Assembly (NCBI RefSeq): GCF_000143885.2
Contig: NC_018581.1
Span: forward strand, 3,286,001 to 3,350,000
Length of the DNA stretch: 64,000 bases
Source: Gordonia sp. KTR9
GTDB lineage: Bacteria > Actinomycetota > Actinomycetes > Mycobacteriales > Mycobacteriaceae
Reading direction: 5' to 3'
Positions 26,258 to 34,506 of the stretch are shown in pieces. How positions within the stretch are numbered: the first letter of the stretch is position 1; every line of letters begins with the position of its first letter. The position numbers were made by a program, and so were the translations under genes. The notes under the pieces were generated by a model that was not told where the DNA came from, did not search any database, and worked only from the letters and a program-made list of their open reading frames with translations.

Positions 26258-26275
26258 TTAGTTGTATTATATATC
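26258..26275. promoter_or_regulatory. Shared 18-bp operator-like box, copy 3
   Basis: TTAGTTGTATTATATATC between the thioesterase (minus) and the dehydratase (plus). It matches 13 of the 15 positions common to copies 1 and 2, and the placement in a divergent promoter is the same. Confidence 0.5.
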
Positions 26276-26323
26276 TGATTGTGACGTTCGCTGGTCCGAG
26301 CCCACCGATGATCGAGGAGTGCA

Positions 26324-27397
26324 ATGTCTGATCTCGACGATCGACTCGCGCTGCTGCGCAGCACGATCGGCGTCCCCGTCCCGGTCGAGGGGTGGAACCG
26401 ACAGGTCACCGCCGAGTCGGTTCGGCACTTCGCGGCCGGTATCGGCGATGACAACCCTCTGTGGGAAACCGGCGGACGAGTGCCGCCGACCTATCTCTAC
26501 AGTTGCAGCAGCGTCGGGCGACCGGCCGATGCCGTCCCCCCGGCACCGTCGTCGTACCTGCCGGGATTCGCCGCGCTCTGGAAGGGCGACCGGTGGACGT
26601 TTCACTCCGACGTCGAGCTCGACCGTTGCGTGAGGACGACCGTGGAACTGGCCGGCGTGGAGGTCAGGACGTCACGCAGCCGTGGCCGGGTCGTCGAGCT
26701 GGAGGAGCGCTACTGTTATCACGTCGACGACACACTGCTCGCCGAATGCCACAAGCGCACCATGCGGTTCGCACGCGCCGACAAGGCACTCCCCCGCGCT
26801 GCCGACGCGCCCGCGCCACCGTCATACACGCTTACCGAACTCGACGACCTGATGCGTGAGTCGTTGCGCGAGAGCCACTCCGACTCTCGACCGGTTTTCG
26901 GCACCGACGTTCGCGTGGGCGATCGACTGGGCACGCTGGTGAAGGGCCCGCTCACGGTGACTTCCATCATCGCCTGGTTGCTCGGCTGGGGCTCCCCGCT
27001 GGTGCTCACCGACCGGCCGGCCCACCGGATGTGGTCGGAGGACCCGGCGTCGCGATTGTTCGGCGAGAACGGGTATCCCGACACCGCGGAAGCCGGACAC
27101 TGGGACACCGACATCGCGCGACAGAACGGACTCGCGCGCGGCTACGACTTCGGCGCCCAGCGGATCTCGTGGCTCGCACAGCTCGTCACCGACTGGTGCG
27201 GCGACGTCGCGACAATCGTAGACCTGGATGCAAAGTTGTTGGCACCGAACCTGATCGGTGACCTCACCCGCATCTCGGGGGAGGTCGTCACGGTCGGTGA
27301 CGACGGGCGCGTCGAATGCACGGTGCGGTCCCGCAATCAGCGCGACGAGATCACGGCGGCCGCGACCATCGCGGTGCTGCCACGCTGGGCTAGCTGA
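26324..27397 (+). CDS. FAS1-like/MaoC-type hot-dog dehydratase
   Basis: 357-residue protein with an N-terminal FAS1-like dehydratase domain (RHFAAGIGDDNPLW, then PPTYLYS) and a C-terminal MaoC-like hot-dog half (ending ARGYDFGAQRISWLAQLVTDW). Such double hot-dog proteins hydrate 2-enoyl-CoAs, often bulky steroid or polycyclic ones. In steroid catabolism the MaoC-type hydratase hands its product to the thiolase-fold/DUF35 aldolase, both of which occur here. Ribosome site GAGGAG. The 3' ends of this gene and the GntR regulator overlap by 8 bp tail to tail. Confidence 0.88.
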   Translation: MSDLDDRLALLRSTIGVPVPVEGWNRQVTAESVRHFAAGIGDDNPLWETGGRVPPTYLYSCSSVGRPADAVPPAPSSYLPGFAALWKGDRWTFHSDVELDRCVRTTVELAGVEVRTSRSRGRVVELEERYCYHVDDTLLAECHKRTMRFARADKALPRAADAPAPPSYTLTELDDLMRESLRESHSDSRPVFGTDVRVGDRLGTLVKGPLTVTSIIAWLLGWGSPLVLTDRPAHRMWSEDPASRLFGENGYPDTAEAGHWDTDIARQNGLARGYDFGAQRISWLAQLVTDWCGDVATIVDLDAKLLAPNLIGDLTRISGEVVTVGDDGRVECTVRSRNQRDEITAAATIAVLPRWAS

Positions 27398-28172
27398 GCA
27401 GATCGATGACCGTGCCCGGTACCACGTCGGTCATGGTCTCCGACACACCGTCGAGGTGCTGACGCCACAGCGCGTCAGCGCCCTCGACGTCGCCCGCGGC
27501 GATGAGCCGGTACAACTTCTTGTGCGCTTTGAGCGCGGTGGCCGTCGATTTGGGGCGGCGCATAGTCGACTGCGTTGTCACGAAGTTCTTGCTGGCCAGG
27601 TCGATGATCGTGCCGATCATCGAGTCGAACAGCGCCAACGTCTTGTTGCCACTCATCTCGACGACGATCGTGTGGAAGTTCCGCGACAGGAGAGGCAGCC
27701 GGCTCTGGTCGGCGAGGGGGTCGGACAGCACACGTTCCGCCTCGGCCAGGTTCTCCTCGAGCCGGCGGAGTCCTTCCTTGTTGGGATCGGCTGCTGCAAG
27801 CGCCGCGGCGGGGGCTTCCATCACCGCGCGAGCGACGTACACATCGCTCAACTCGGCGCGTTCGAACTGCAGCATCAGACCCGCGTGCCGTGCGGCCACG
27901 TCAGCGTCCGGCAGGCGCACGCGCGCCCCACCCTTGGCGCCGCGCCGCACCTCGATGAGCCTCTCCGACTCCAGAATCCGATACGCTTCCCGCAGCGTGG
28001 GGCGCGAGACCTGATACGTCTCGGTGAGCTGGTGTTCGGGCGGAAGGCTGTCGCCCTCGACCAGCTCACCGCGGATGATCTGCCGGCGCAGGTTGGCCGC
28101 CACCAGCTCGGCAGTCTTGGGCACGCGGAACCCGCCGTTGGGTACGGCGGCGTCCACCGGCTGCATTGTCAT
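27390..28172 (-). CDS. GntR-family (FadR subgroup) transcriptional regulator
   Basis: 260-residue regulator. An N-terminal winged helix (VAANLRRQIIRGELVEGDSLPPEHQLTETYQVSRPTLREAYRILESE, residues about 25-70) is followed by an all-helical FCD ligand domain. FadR-type regulators respond to carboxylates or acyl-CoAs. It is in the middle of the cluster on the minus strand, preceding the ferredoxin gene. It and the TetR protein are the two visible candidates for control of the cluster; the shared boxes look less like the usual GntR TnGTnnACnA operator. Confidence 0.93.
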   Translation of the reverse strand: MTMQPVDAAVPNGGFRVPKTAELVAANLRRQIIRGELVEGDSLPPEHQLTETYQVSRPTLREAYRILESERLIEVRRGAKGGARVRLPDADVAARHAGLMLQFERAELSDVYVARAVMEAPAAALAAADPNKEGLRRLEENLAEAERVLSDPLADQSRLPLLSRNFHTIVVEMSGNKTLALFDSMIGTIIDLASKNFVTTQSTMRRPKSTATALKAHKKLYRLIAAGDVEGADALWRQHLDGVSETMTDVVPGTVIDLLS

Positions 28173-28206
28173 GGGGTGATGGTAACGGACCGCGCCCGAA
28201 ACTCGC

Positions 28207-28398
28207 TTAATCTATGACCTCGATCGCGTTTTCCGGGCACGCGTCGGCGCCGGAAATGGCATCCTCCTCCTGCGCCGGGGGCACCAGCATCTCGGTGATC
28301 GCGCAGTAGCCCTCGTCGTCCAGTTCATAGACCTCTGGGGCGTACACCGCGCACCGCCCGTGGCCCTGGCACGCGTCTCGGTCGACGACGATCTTCAA
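28207..28398 (-). CDS. Small ferredoxin, probably [3Fe-4S]
   Basis: 63-residue ferredoxin: MKIVVDRDACQGHGRCAVYA at the start and ACPENAIEVID at the end. CxxHxxC in place of CxxCxxC indicates a [3Fe-4S] (or labile [4Fe-4S]) cluster, as in ferredoxins that serve actinobacterial P450s. The TTG at 28398 was chosen because it is preceded by AAGGAG; the open frame reaches further upstream but without such a site. It follows the acyl-CoA synthetase at 28448 on the same strand. It is likely the electron donor for the P450 at 12018. Confidence 0.93.
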   Translation of the reverse strand: MKIVVDRDACQGHGRCAVYAPEVYELDDEGYCAITEMLVPPAQEEDAISGADACPENAIEVID

Positions 28399-28447
28399 TG
28401 TCTTCTCCTTGTCAGTGGCGGAACGGTGAGTGCTCAGCAAAGCGGAT

Positions 28448-30109
28448 TCACCGTCGGAGTTCGAGGTCGGATTCCTCGCGGTCCCAGGTGTCGGGGGTGA
28501 CGCCCTCGTTCCTGAGTTCGAACTTCAGGATCTTTCCGAGTGCGTTCTTGGGCAACTCATCGCGAATCTCGACGTACCGGGGCACCGCGAAGTACGGCAA
28601 GCGGTCCAACGACCATTCGCAGAGTGCGTACGGGGTCACCGACTCACCCTCACGGAGGGTCACCGTCACCTTGACCTCGTCCTCGGTGAGCTCACTCGGC
28701 ACGGCGTACACCGCGCATTCCCGCACCGCGGGATGCTGATGGAACGTCGACTCGAGCTCGTAGGACGAGATGTTCTCGCCCCTGCGCCGCAGATAGTCCT
28801 TCTTGCGGTCGGCGAAGTACAGCCAGTCATCGTCATCGAAATAGCCCAGGTCACCGGTGTGGAACCACAGGTTCCTCATCACCTCGGCCGTAGCGTCCGG
28901 ACGACGCCAGTAACCGGCGAACATGATGTTGGGGCGACGGGGTCGCACAACGATCTCGCCGACCTCACCCGCCGGGACCTCACAGTCCTGGTAGTCCACG
29001 ATCCGGACGTCGAAGTCCGGCCCCCGACGACCCGCACTCCCGGGCGGCGGGGTTGCCGACGCGTCGGCGAGGGTGACGAGCGAGGCCTCGGTGAGACCGA
29101 ATGCGTTCGAACCGAAGATCTCCCCGCCGAACCGCTGTTTCCATTGCTCCTGCAATGAGGCCGGGAACGGCGCACCGCGCACGACACGGAGCTGACCGAA
29201 ACACCGCTTCTCCGCCTCCGTCTCGGGGGCATTGGCGACCATGGTCAACATCGCACCGAGCAGCGTCGCAATCCGCGCACCGCTCTCCTCGATCTGACGC
29301 CAGAATCCCGACACACTGAACCGCGTGGCGAGGTAGACCCTGCTGCCGATCATCAGCGTGGACAGGACTGCCGTCGATGCCGCGTTCATGTGGAACAACG
29401 GAAGTGCCGTCCATGCCACCTCATCGGGCGTCCGGCCGGTCCCGATCAGATACTGACGGGCCAGATTGCACACGTAGTTGTGGCTGATCATGCACCCCTT
29501 GGACGGCCCGGTGGTTCCAGAGGTGTAGATGAACATCGCGAGATCGCCGGGTGCGACCGAAACCATCGGCACCGGCGGGTGACCGGCCGAAGCCGCGGTC
29601 AGCTCGTCGAGACGCTCAGTGCGCCAGGGCATTTGATGGTCGGTCGCATCCCGGGTGACGACCGTGGTCACCTCGGGTACCCCGTCGGCCACGGCCACGA
29701 GGCGCTCGACGAACCGCGACTCGGTGATGACCACGGCGGCGCCGGAGTTCTCGATCTGGTGGCGCAGGAACTCACCCTTGTTCGCGGTGTTGAGCGGCAC
29801 CCAGATGGCCCCAAGCCAGTTCACGGCGAACCACACCTGCGCGCACTCGACGCTGTTGTCGAGCAACATCACGACCCGGTCCCCGCGCGCGACCCCCAGC
29901 GACGCCAACCCGGCGGCGAGTGCGGCGGCGGACTCGGCGAGGTCGGCGTAGCTGTGCACAACGCCGTTGTTCTCGAGGAAGGGGCGGTCGGGCCATTCGC
30001 GTGCAGCCCGCTCGAGTAATTCGTTGACGGTTTCCTGTACCCCGCTCGACCATTCCACCGGGGGCGCCTGCGCGGCAGTGGCGTCGGGATGTAGTGCTGT
30101 CTCGGTCAT
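28448..30109 (-). CDS. Acyl-CoA synthetase (AMP-forming), second copy
   Basis: 553-residue adenylate-forming CoA ligase. YTSGTTGPSKGC, FGLTEAS, FHTGDLGYF...DRKKDYLRRRGENIS and C-terminal PKNALGKILKFEL are in the expected order. It resembles FadD17/caiC-like ligases rather than the synthetase at 21159, so the cluster has two distinct activation steps. The ATG at 30109 has GGAG 9 bp upstream. It lies between the fused ACAD (upstream) and the ferredoxin (downstream) on the minus strand, probably in one operon. Confidence 0.94.
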   Translation of the reverse strand: MTETALHPDATAAQAPPVEWSSGVQETVNELLERAAREWPDRPFLENNGVVHSYADLAESAAALAAGLASLGVARGDRVVMLLDNSVECAQVWFAVNWLGAIWVPLNTANKGEFLRHQIENSGAAVVITESRFVERLVAVADGVPEVTTVVTRDATDHQMPWRTERLDELTAASAGHPPVPMVSVAPGDLAMFIYTSGTTGPSKGCMISHNYVCNLARQYLIGTGRTPDEVAWTALPLFHMNAASTAVLSTLMIGSRVYLATRFSVSGFWRQIEESGARIATLLGAMLTMVANAPETEAEKRCFGQLRVVRGAPFPASLQEQWKQRFGGEIFGSNAFGLTEASLVTLADASATPPPGSAGRRGPDFDVRIVDYQDCEVPAGEVGEIVVRPRRPNIMFAGYWRRPDATAEVMRNLWFHTGDLGYFDDDDWLYFADRKKDYLRRRGENISSYELESTFHQHPAVRECAVYAVPSELTEDEVKVTVTLREGESVTPYALCEWSLDRLPYFAVPRYVEIRDELPKNALGKILKFELRNEGVTPDTWDREESDLELRR

Positions 30110-30143
30110 CAAAGGTTCTCCTCCTGTGCTGTGGGCACCACAG

Positions 30144-32423
30144 CTATCGCGGCAGACCCAGAACTTTCTGGGCGATGAGGTTCTTCATGATCTCGGTGGT
30201 ACCACCGGCGATGGAGGCCGACCGGGATCGAAGGTACGAGGTTTCGGTCACGGCATCCGGTTCGAGCGCATCGATTCCGCTCGACGCCAGCCGGAGCTCA
30301 CCGAGTGACTGGGTGACCTGACTCCAGGCGAGCTTGACAACCGACTGTTCGGGACCGGGCGGCGTACCTGACTCGATCGCCGACAAGATTCTCTCGCCGT
30401 GCAGATCCAACAGGCGCGCACGCGCCGCGGTCTCGCCCAGTTCCCGTGCGACGTCGTCATCGAGCAGCGCGGGATCGATGCGATCGAGGACGTCGCGCAC
30501 GGTCTGCTGAAGTCGGGCGGCAAGGGCGACGACGCCGGTCCGCTCGTACGCGAGGGTCGTCCGACTGACCGACCATCCCTCTCCTTCGTCGCCCAGGAGT
30601 GACGACACCGGGACCCGCACGTCGTCGAAGAAGACCTCGGCGTATCCGGTGGTGCCGTCGAGCTGGACGATCGGACGGCGCGTGATGCCCGGTGTGTCGA
30701 TCGGGACCAGCAGCATGGTGATACCCGCGTGACGCGTCGTCTCGGGGTCGGTTCGGACCATCAGTTCCATGTGCGTCGCATCCAGACCGTCGGTGGTCCA
30801 GATCTTCTGGCCGTTGATCACGTAGTCGTCGCCCTCACGCACAGCCCGGCAGCGGAGTCCGGCCAGATCACTTCCGGCCCCTGGCTCGCTGAAACCCTGG
30901 CACCACACCTCGTCGGCAGAGAGGATGGCCGGCAGATGTCGCTGTTGCTCGGGGGTGCCCAGGGCGATCAGTGTGGGCCCCACGTTGTTGATCCCCAGGA
31001 TGCCGGCCATCGTGGGCGCGCCCGCGGCCGCGAGCTCGCGTTCGCAGTCGACCTGTTGCCGCACCGTGAGGCCACGTCCGCCGTGGGTCTGCGGCCATCC
31101 GAGGCCGATCCACCCCCCGTCGAACAGGCGGCGCTGCCAGGCGCGCCGGGCGGCGAAGGTGTCGTCGGCACCCCACTGGTCCCGATGCGCGGCCAGCGCG
31201 TCGGCGATGAACGACCGGAACTCGTCGACCACGGGATCGGCCGGCGGGGTCACCATCGCCTCATCGGTCCGATGAACCGTCGGCGCGGATGCCGGGCCGA
31301 GCAGCCTGGCCTGCGCCCCGGCCTTACGGAAGGCATGGTGGGCGGTCGACTCCCAGGTGAAGCCGAGCCCGCCGAGGACCTGGATCAGTGCTGCCGATGC
31401 GACGCGCAGGGCCCGGGTCGCCTGATGATGCGCGAGCTGCGCGGCCGCGCGCTGTTCTCCATCGTCCGGATCCGCGCCCGCGTCCAGCACGGCGCCCAGA
31501 TGTCGCACCGCCGTCGCGGCCAGCTCGGTCTCGACGAACACGTCGGCGAGTCGGTGGGACACGCCCTGGAATCGTCCGATCGGCGCACCGAACTGCGTGC
31601 GGTCCTTCGCGTGCTCCACCGCCTGGCGCAGAGCTCGGCGGCAGACGCCCACCTGCTCGGCAGAGAGAGCGAGGGTTGCGGCCGCGTGGGCCGCGGACAA
31701 CGCACACCGGGATGCCGGTCCCTCGAGTACGACGGTGGCGTCGACACCGTCGAAGGAGACGGCACCGAGCGGGCACAGCAGGTCGAGACCGATGCGAGAG
31801 GTGACGACCGCGTCGGCGGCCGGCACCATCACCACGATCACTCCGTCGGGCGTCACCGCCGGTACCAGCAGGAGGTCGGCCGACGGACGGAGGTAACAAT
31901 CGACCCGTCCGGTCAGCGTCACCGTCCCATCGGAGTCGGCCTCGGTGGCGACGACGCTCACCGAATCCTTGTCGGCCCAGTCGGCCGCTCGCCAATCCGC
32001 GGCAACGGTCACCCGAGCACTTCCGTCGGCCACCCGACCGAGGAGAGTGTCGTCGTTGTCGTCCCGGTGCAACAGGATCATCGTGGCCGCGAAGGAGGCC
32101 GCCAACGGAGTGGGCACCAGCGCCAGACCCAGGCGTTCGGTCGCCGACACGACATCCAGCCATCCACCACCGAACCCGCCACGAGCCTCCGAGACCGGCA
32201 CCGCGGGCAGTCCCGCATCGGTCAGCACAGACCATGCGAGCTCGTCGTCGGCCTCGGCGCCATCGCGTCCGACCGCCCTCAGGGCATCGTCGTCCCATAT
32301 CGACGCGACCGCCGCGGACACCGCGTCGGCGAACGCGCGATGATCGTCGGTCTCCACGGTCGACTCGAGCCGGCCGATGGACCCGGCATCCGCGCTCGTG
32401 TGAGCTTTAGCGCTCGTCGTCAC
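30144..32423 (-). CDS. Fused tandem acyl-CoA dehydrogenase
   Basis: 759-residue protein made of two ACAD modules. The N-terminal half (to about 390) has HAKDRTQFGAPIGRFQGVSH but lacks the C-terminal ACAD motif. The second half carries GFSEPGAGSDLAGLRCRA and ends GGTTEIMKNLIAQKVLGLPR. It looks like a small + large pair joined into one chain, as in mycobacterial FadE34-type enzymes, in contrast to the split pairs at 6023/7221 and 33354/34507. The GTG at 32423 follows AGGAGG; the longer frame upstream crosses the divergent promoter and is rejected. It heads the operon leading to the synthetase. Confidence 0.93.
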   Translation of the reverse strand: MTTSAKAHTSADAGSIGRLESTVETDDHRAFADAVSAAVASIWDDDALRAVGRDGAEADDELAWSVLTDAGLPAVPVSEARGGFGGGWLDVVSATERLGLALVPTPLAASFAATMILLHRDDNDDTLLGRVADGSARVTVAADWRAADWADKDSVSVVATEADSDGTVTLTGRVDCYLRPSADLLLVPAVTPDGVIVVMVPAADAVVTSRIGLDLLCPLGAVSFDGVDATVVLEGPASRCALSAAHAAATLALSAEQVGVCRRALRQAVEHAKDRTQFGAPIGRFQGVSHRLADVFVETELAATAVRHLGAVLDAGADPDDGEQRAAAQLAHHQATRALRVASAALIQVLGGLGFTWESTAHHAFRKAGAQARLLGPASAPTVHRTDEAMVTPPADPVVDEFRSFIADALAAHRDQWGADDTFAARRAWQRRLFDGGWIGLGWPQTHGGRGLTVRQQVDCERELAAAGAPTMAGILGINNVGPTLIALGTPEQQRHLPAILSADEVWCQGFSEPGAGSDLAGLRCRAVREGDDYVINGQKIWTTDGLDATHMELMVRTDPETTRHAGITMLLVPIDTPGITRRPIVQLDGTTGYAEVFFDDVRVPVSSLLGDEGEGWSVSRTTLAYERTGVVALAARLQQTVRDVLDRIDPALLDDDVARELGETAARARLLDLHGERILSAIESGTPPGPEQSVVKLAWSQVTQSLGELRLASSGIDALEPDAVTETSYLRSRSASIAGGTTEIMKNLIAQKVLGLPR

Positions 32424-32574
32424 TGGGCCTCCTGAGTGTTCGCCATCACGTCTAGAATTAGCATAAATAGGTAGATAAAACATAGACTTATCGGGGCTGG
32501 ACGTCCATACTCGTCCGAGGGCCGGAGTCGGCCGCAGTGGCCCGGTGGCCGGGCGAGGATGCAAGCAGGAGGAG

Positions 32575-33321
32575 ATGACCGTGGGTGTGGTGCTGACAGT
32601 TGAGTCCGGTGCGGCCGTGGTGACCCTGGACTGGCCGGAGAAGCGCAATGCGCTCAATCCCACCGACGCCGACGAGATCGTAACCGCGATCGACGAGGCC
32701 GGGCGATCGGACGCGGCTCTCGTGATCGTGACCGGCAACGGCGCCTTCTGTTCCGGTGGCGATCTACCGGCCTTCGCCGAGATCTCGGCCACCCACACCC
32801 CCGAGCAGGTGCGCGACACGGTCTACAGCCGGATGCAGCGGATCATCCGCGCCTTCCAGCAGTGTCCCCTGCCCACCGCCGCGGCCGTCGACGGTGCCGC
32901 GATCGGGCTGGGCCTGGACATCGCTCTGGCCGCCGACATGCGGTTCGTTGGCCCCCGGGGTTGGTTCCGTCAGGGCTGGGCGAACGCCGGACTCATCCAC
33001 GGTGTCGGCGGCATCGGACTGCTCCGCCGCTTGGACGGTTCGCTCCTGTGGCGCCTGCTCGCCGACCAGGAGCGCATCGACGCCGATCTCGCCGAGCGAC
33101 TGGGCCTGGGCGAGAAGGCCGAGCCGACTGCGATCGACGCCGCCCGCGAGCGCGCCGTCAAACTCGCCACACATCCCCGCCATCTCCTCGAGTCGTACGC
33201 GCGGCTCGCTCGTGAGGACTGGCCGTCGGACAGCCACTTCGACGCCTCCGCAGACATCCAGGGGCAGCTCATCGCCTCCGCCGAGTTCCGCGCGCTGACC
33301 GCGCAGGTCCTCGGCAAGTAA
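32575..33321 (+). CDS. Enoyl-CoA hydratase family protein, second copy
   Basis: 248-residue crotonase-fold protein. The oxyanion segments AFCSGGDLPAF and GAAIGLGLDIALAADMRF are present, followed by a Trp/Phe-rich GWFRQGWANAGLIHGVGG where hydratases usually carry a catalytic Glu; that Glu is not obvious, so isomerase or another crotonase activity is possible. AGGAGGAG precedes the ATG at 32575 at very short spacing; the GTG at 32581 is better spaced and may be the real start. It heads a three-gene unit with the ACAD pair. Confidence 0.88.
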   Translation: MTVGVVLTVESGAAVVTLDWPEKRNALNPTDADEIVTAIDEAGRSDAALVIVTGNGAFCSGGDLPAFAEISATHTPEQVRDTVYSRMQRIIRAFQQCPLPTAAAVDGAAIGLGLDIALAADMRFVGPRGWFRQGWANAGLIHGVGGIGLLRRLDGSLLWRLLADQERIDADLAERLGLGEKAEPTAIDAARERAVKLATHPRHLLESYARLAREDWPSDSHFDASADIQGQLIASAEFRALTAQVLGK

Positions 33322-33353
33322 TCACATCGGTCCGGGAAGGAACGAAGGACACC

Positions 33354-34505
33354 ATGGATCTCGATTTCTCCGAAGACCAGGAGCAGTTCCGCGCCGAACT
33401 CCGCACCCTCCTGGAAGCCCGGCTACCCGACGACTGGGTCGGCATCTTCCACGGGCCGGACGACTATCTCGACCTCAGCTTCGACGTCACCCGTGAGATG
33501 GCCGAGCGCGGTTGGCTCACCCAGACGTGGCCAGAAGAGTACGGCGGTCAGAACGCCTCGAACTGGCGCCAGGTGGTGCTGCAGGAGGAGGCGTGGGCGT
33601 ACTTCGAGCCGCGCGGCGGCCAGTACATGGGCGTCAACTGGATCGGACCGGCGATCATCGAGTTCGGTACCGACGAACAGAAGGCGAAGTACCTCCCACG
33701 CATTGCCGCCGGCGATGTTCAATGGGCACAGCTCTTCTCCGAACCGGGCGCCGGGTCGGACCTGGCTGCGCTGCGGACGAAGGCGACACCCAGCGGCGAC
33801 GAGTTCGTCATCAACGGCGAGAAGATCTGGACCAGTTACGGCGACTTCGCCGAGTTCGGCGTCCTCGTCGCGCGATGCGAACAGGGTTCCGAACGGCACG
33901 CCGGGCTCGTGGTGTTGCTCATCGACATGTCCACTCCCGGCGTCGAGGTCAAGACCATCTCGACGCCCCTCGGCAAACACAAGCTGAACTCCGTTGTCTT
34001 CACTGACGCGGTGATTCCCGCCGACGCCGTGCTCGGGACTCCGGGCAATGGGTGGCGAGTGGCCATGGCGTCGTTGGCCTTCGAGCGAGTCGGTGTGGCC
34101 AGGTACGCCAGATCCACCCGCATTCTCGGCGAGCTGGAGCGCCTGCCCGAGGCCGACCGTCCGGACATCCGCCGCGACATCGCCGGCGCTCTCGCCTCCG
34201 CGCGCGTGGCCGAGCTGATGAGCTACCTGGTCGTCGACATGAAAGAACGTGGCGAGGTGCCGACCTGGCAAGGTAGCGCTGCCCGGGTCCACAACGTCAC
34301 TCTGGAACAACGGGTCGCGGCCATCGCCGACCAGGTACTCGGTACCAGTGCACTCGCCGACTCGCACGACACCTGGGCTGTCGAGGGCGGCGAGATCGAG
34401 GACTTCGTCCGGCTGGCACCTACCGGGACTGTCACCGCCGGTGCATATGAGATCCAGATGGGCATCATCGCGCAACGCGGTCTGGGTCTGGAGAGGATTC
34501 GCTGA
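33354..34505 (+). CDS. Acyl-CoA dehydrogenase, catalytic-type subunit
   Basis: 383-residue ACAD with LFSEPGAGSDLAALRTKA, GEKIWTSYGDFAEFG, and the C-terminal GAYEIQMGIIAQRGLGL. The position before EIQ deviates from the usual GTSEIQ (AYEIQ), a possible sign of specialised substrate. A second, smaller ACAD gene starts 1 bp after its stop. The pair repeats the arrangement seen at 6023/7221, again pointing to a heteromeric steroid-type enzyme. Ribosome site GAAGGA. Preceded by the crotonase gene at 32575. Confidence 0.94.
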   Translation: MDLDFSEDQEQFRAELRTLLEARLPDDWVGIFHGPDDYLDLSFDVTREMAERGWLTQTWPEEYGGQNASNWRQVVLQEEAWAYFEPRGGQYMGVNWIGPAIIEFGTDEQKAKYLPRIAAGDVQWAQLFSEPGAGSDLAALRTKATPSGDEFVINGEKIWTSYGDFAEFGVLVARCEQGSERHAGLVVLLIDMSTPGVEVKTISTPLGKHKLNSVVFTDAVIPADAVLGTPGNGWRVAMASLAFERVGVARYARSTRILGELERLPEADRPDIRRDIAGALASARVAELMSYLVVDMKERGEVPTWQGSAARVHNVTLEQRVAAIADQVLGTSALADSHDTWAVEGGEIEDFVRLAPTGTVTAGAYEIQMGIIAQRGLGLERIR

Positions 34506-34506
34506 G

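Noticed and set aside
32451..32490. Further copy of the 18-bp shared box before the fused ACAD
   Set aside because: The AT-rich stretch has TTAG and TAGAT pieces but does not align to the consensus well enough to call.
32424..32819. Upstream extension of the fused ACAD
   Set aside because: It crosses the divergent promoter and the start of the crotonase gene; a strong ribosome site supports the GTG at 32423.
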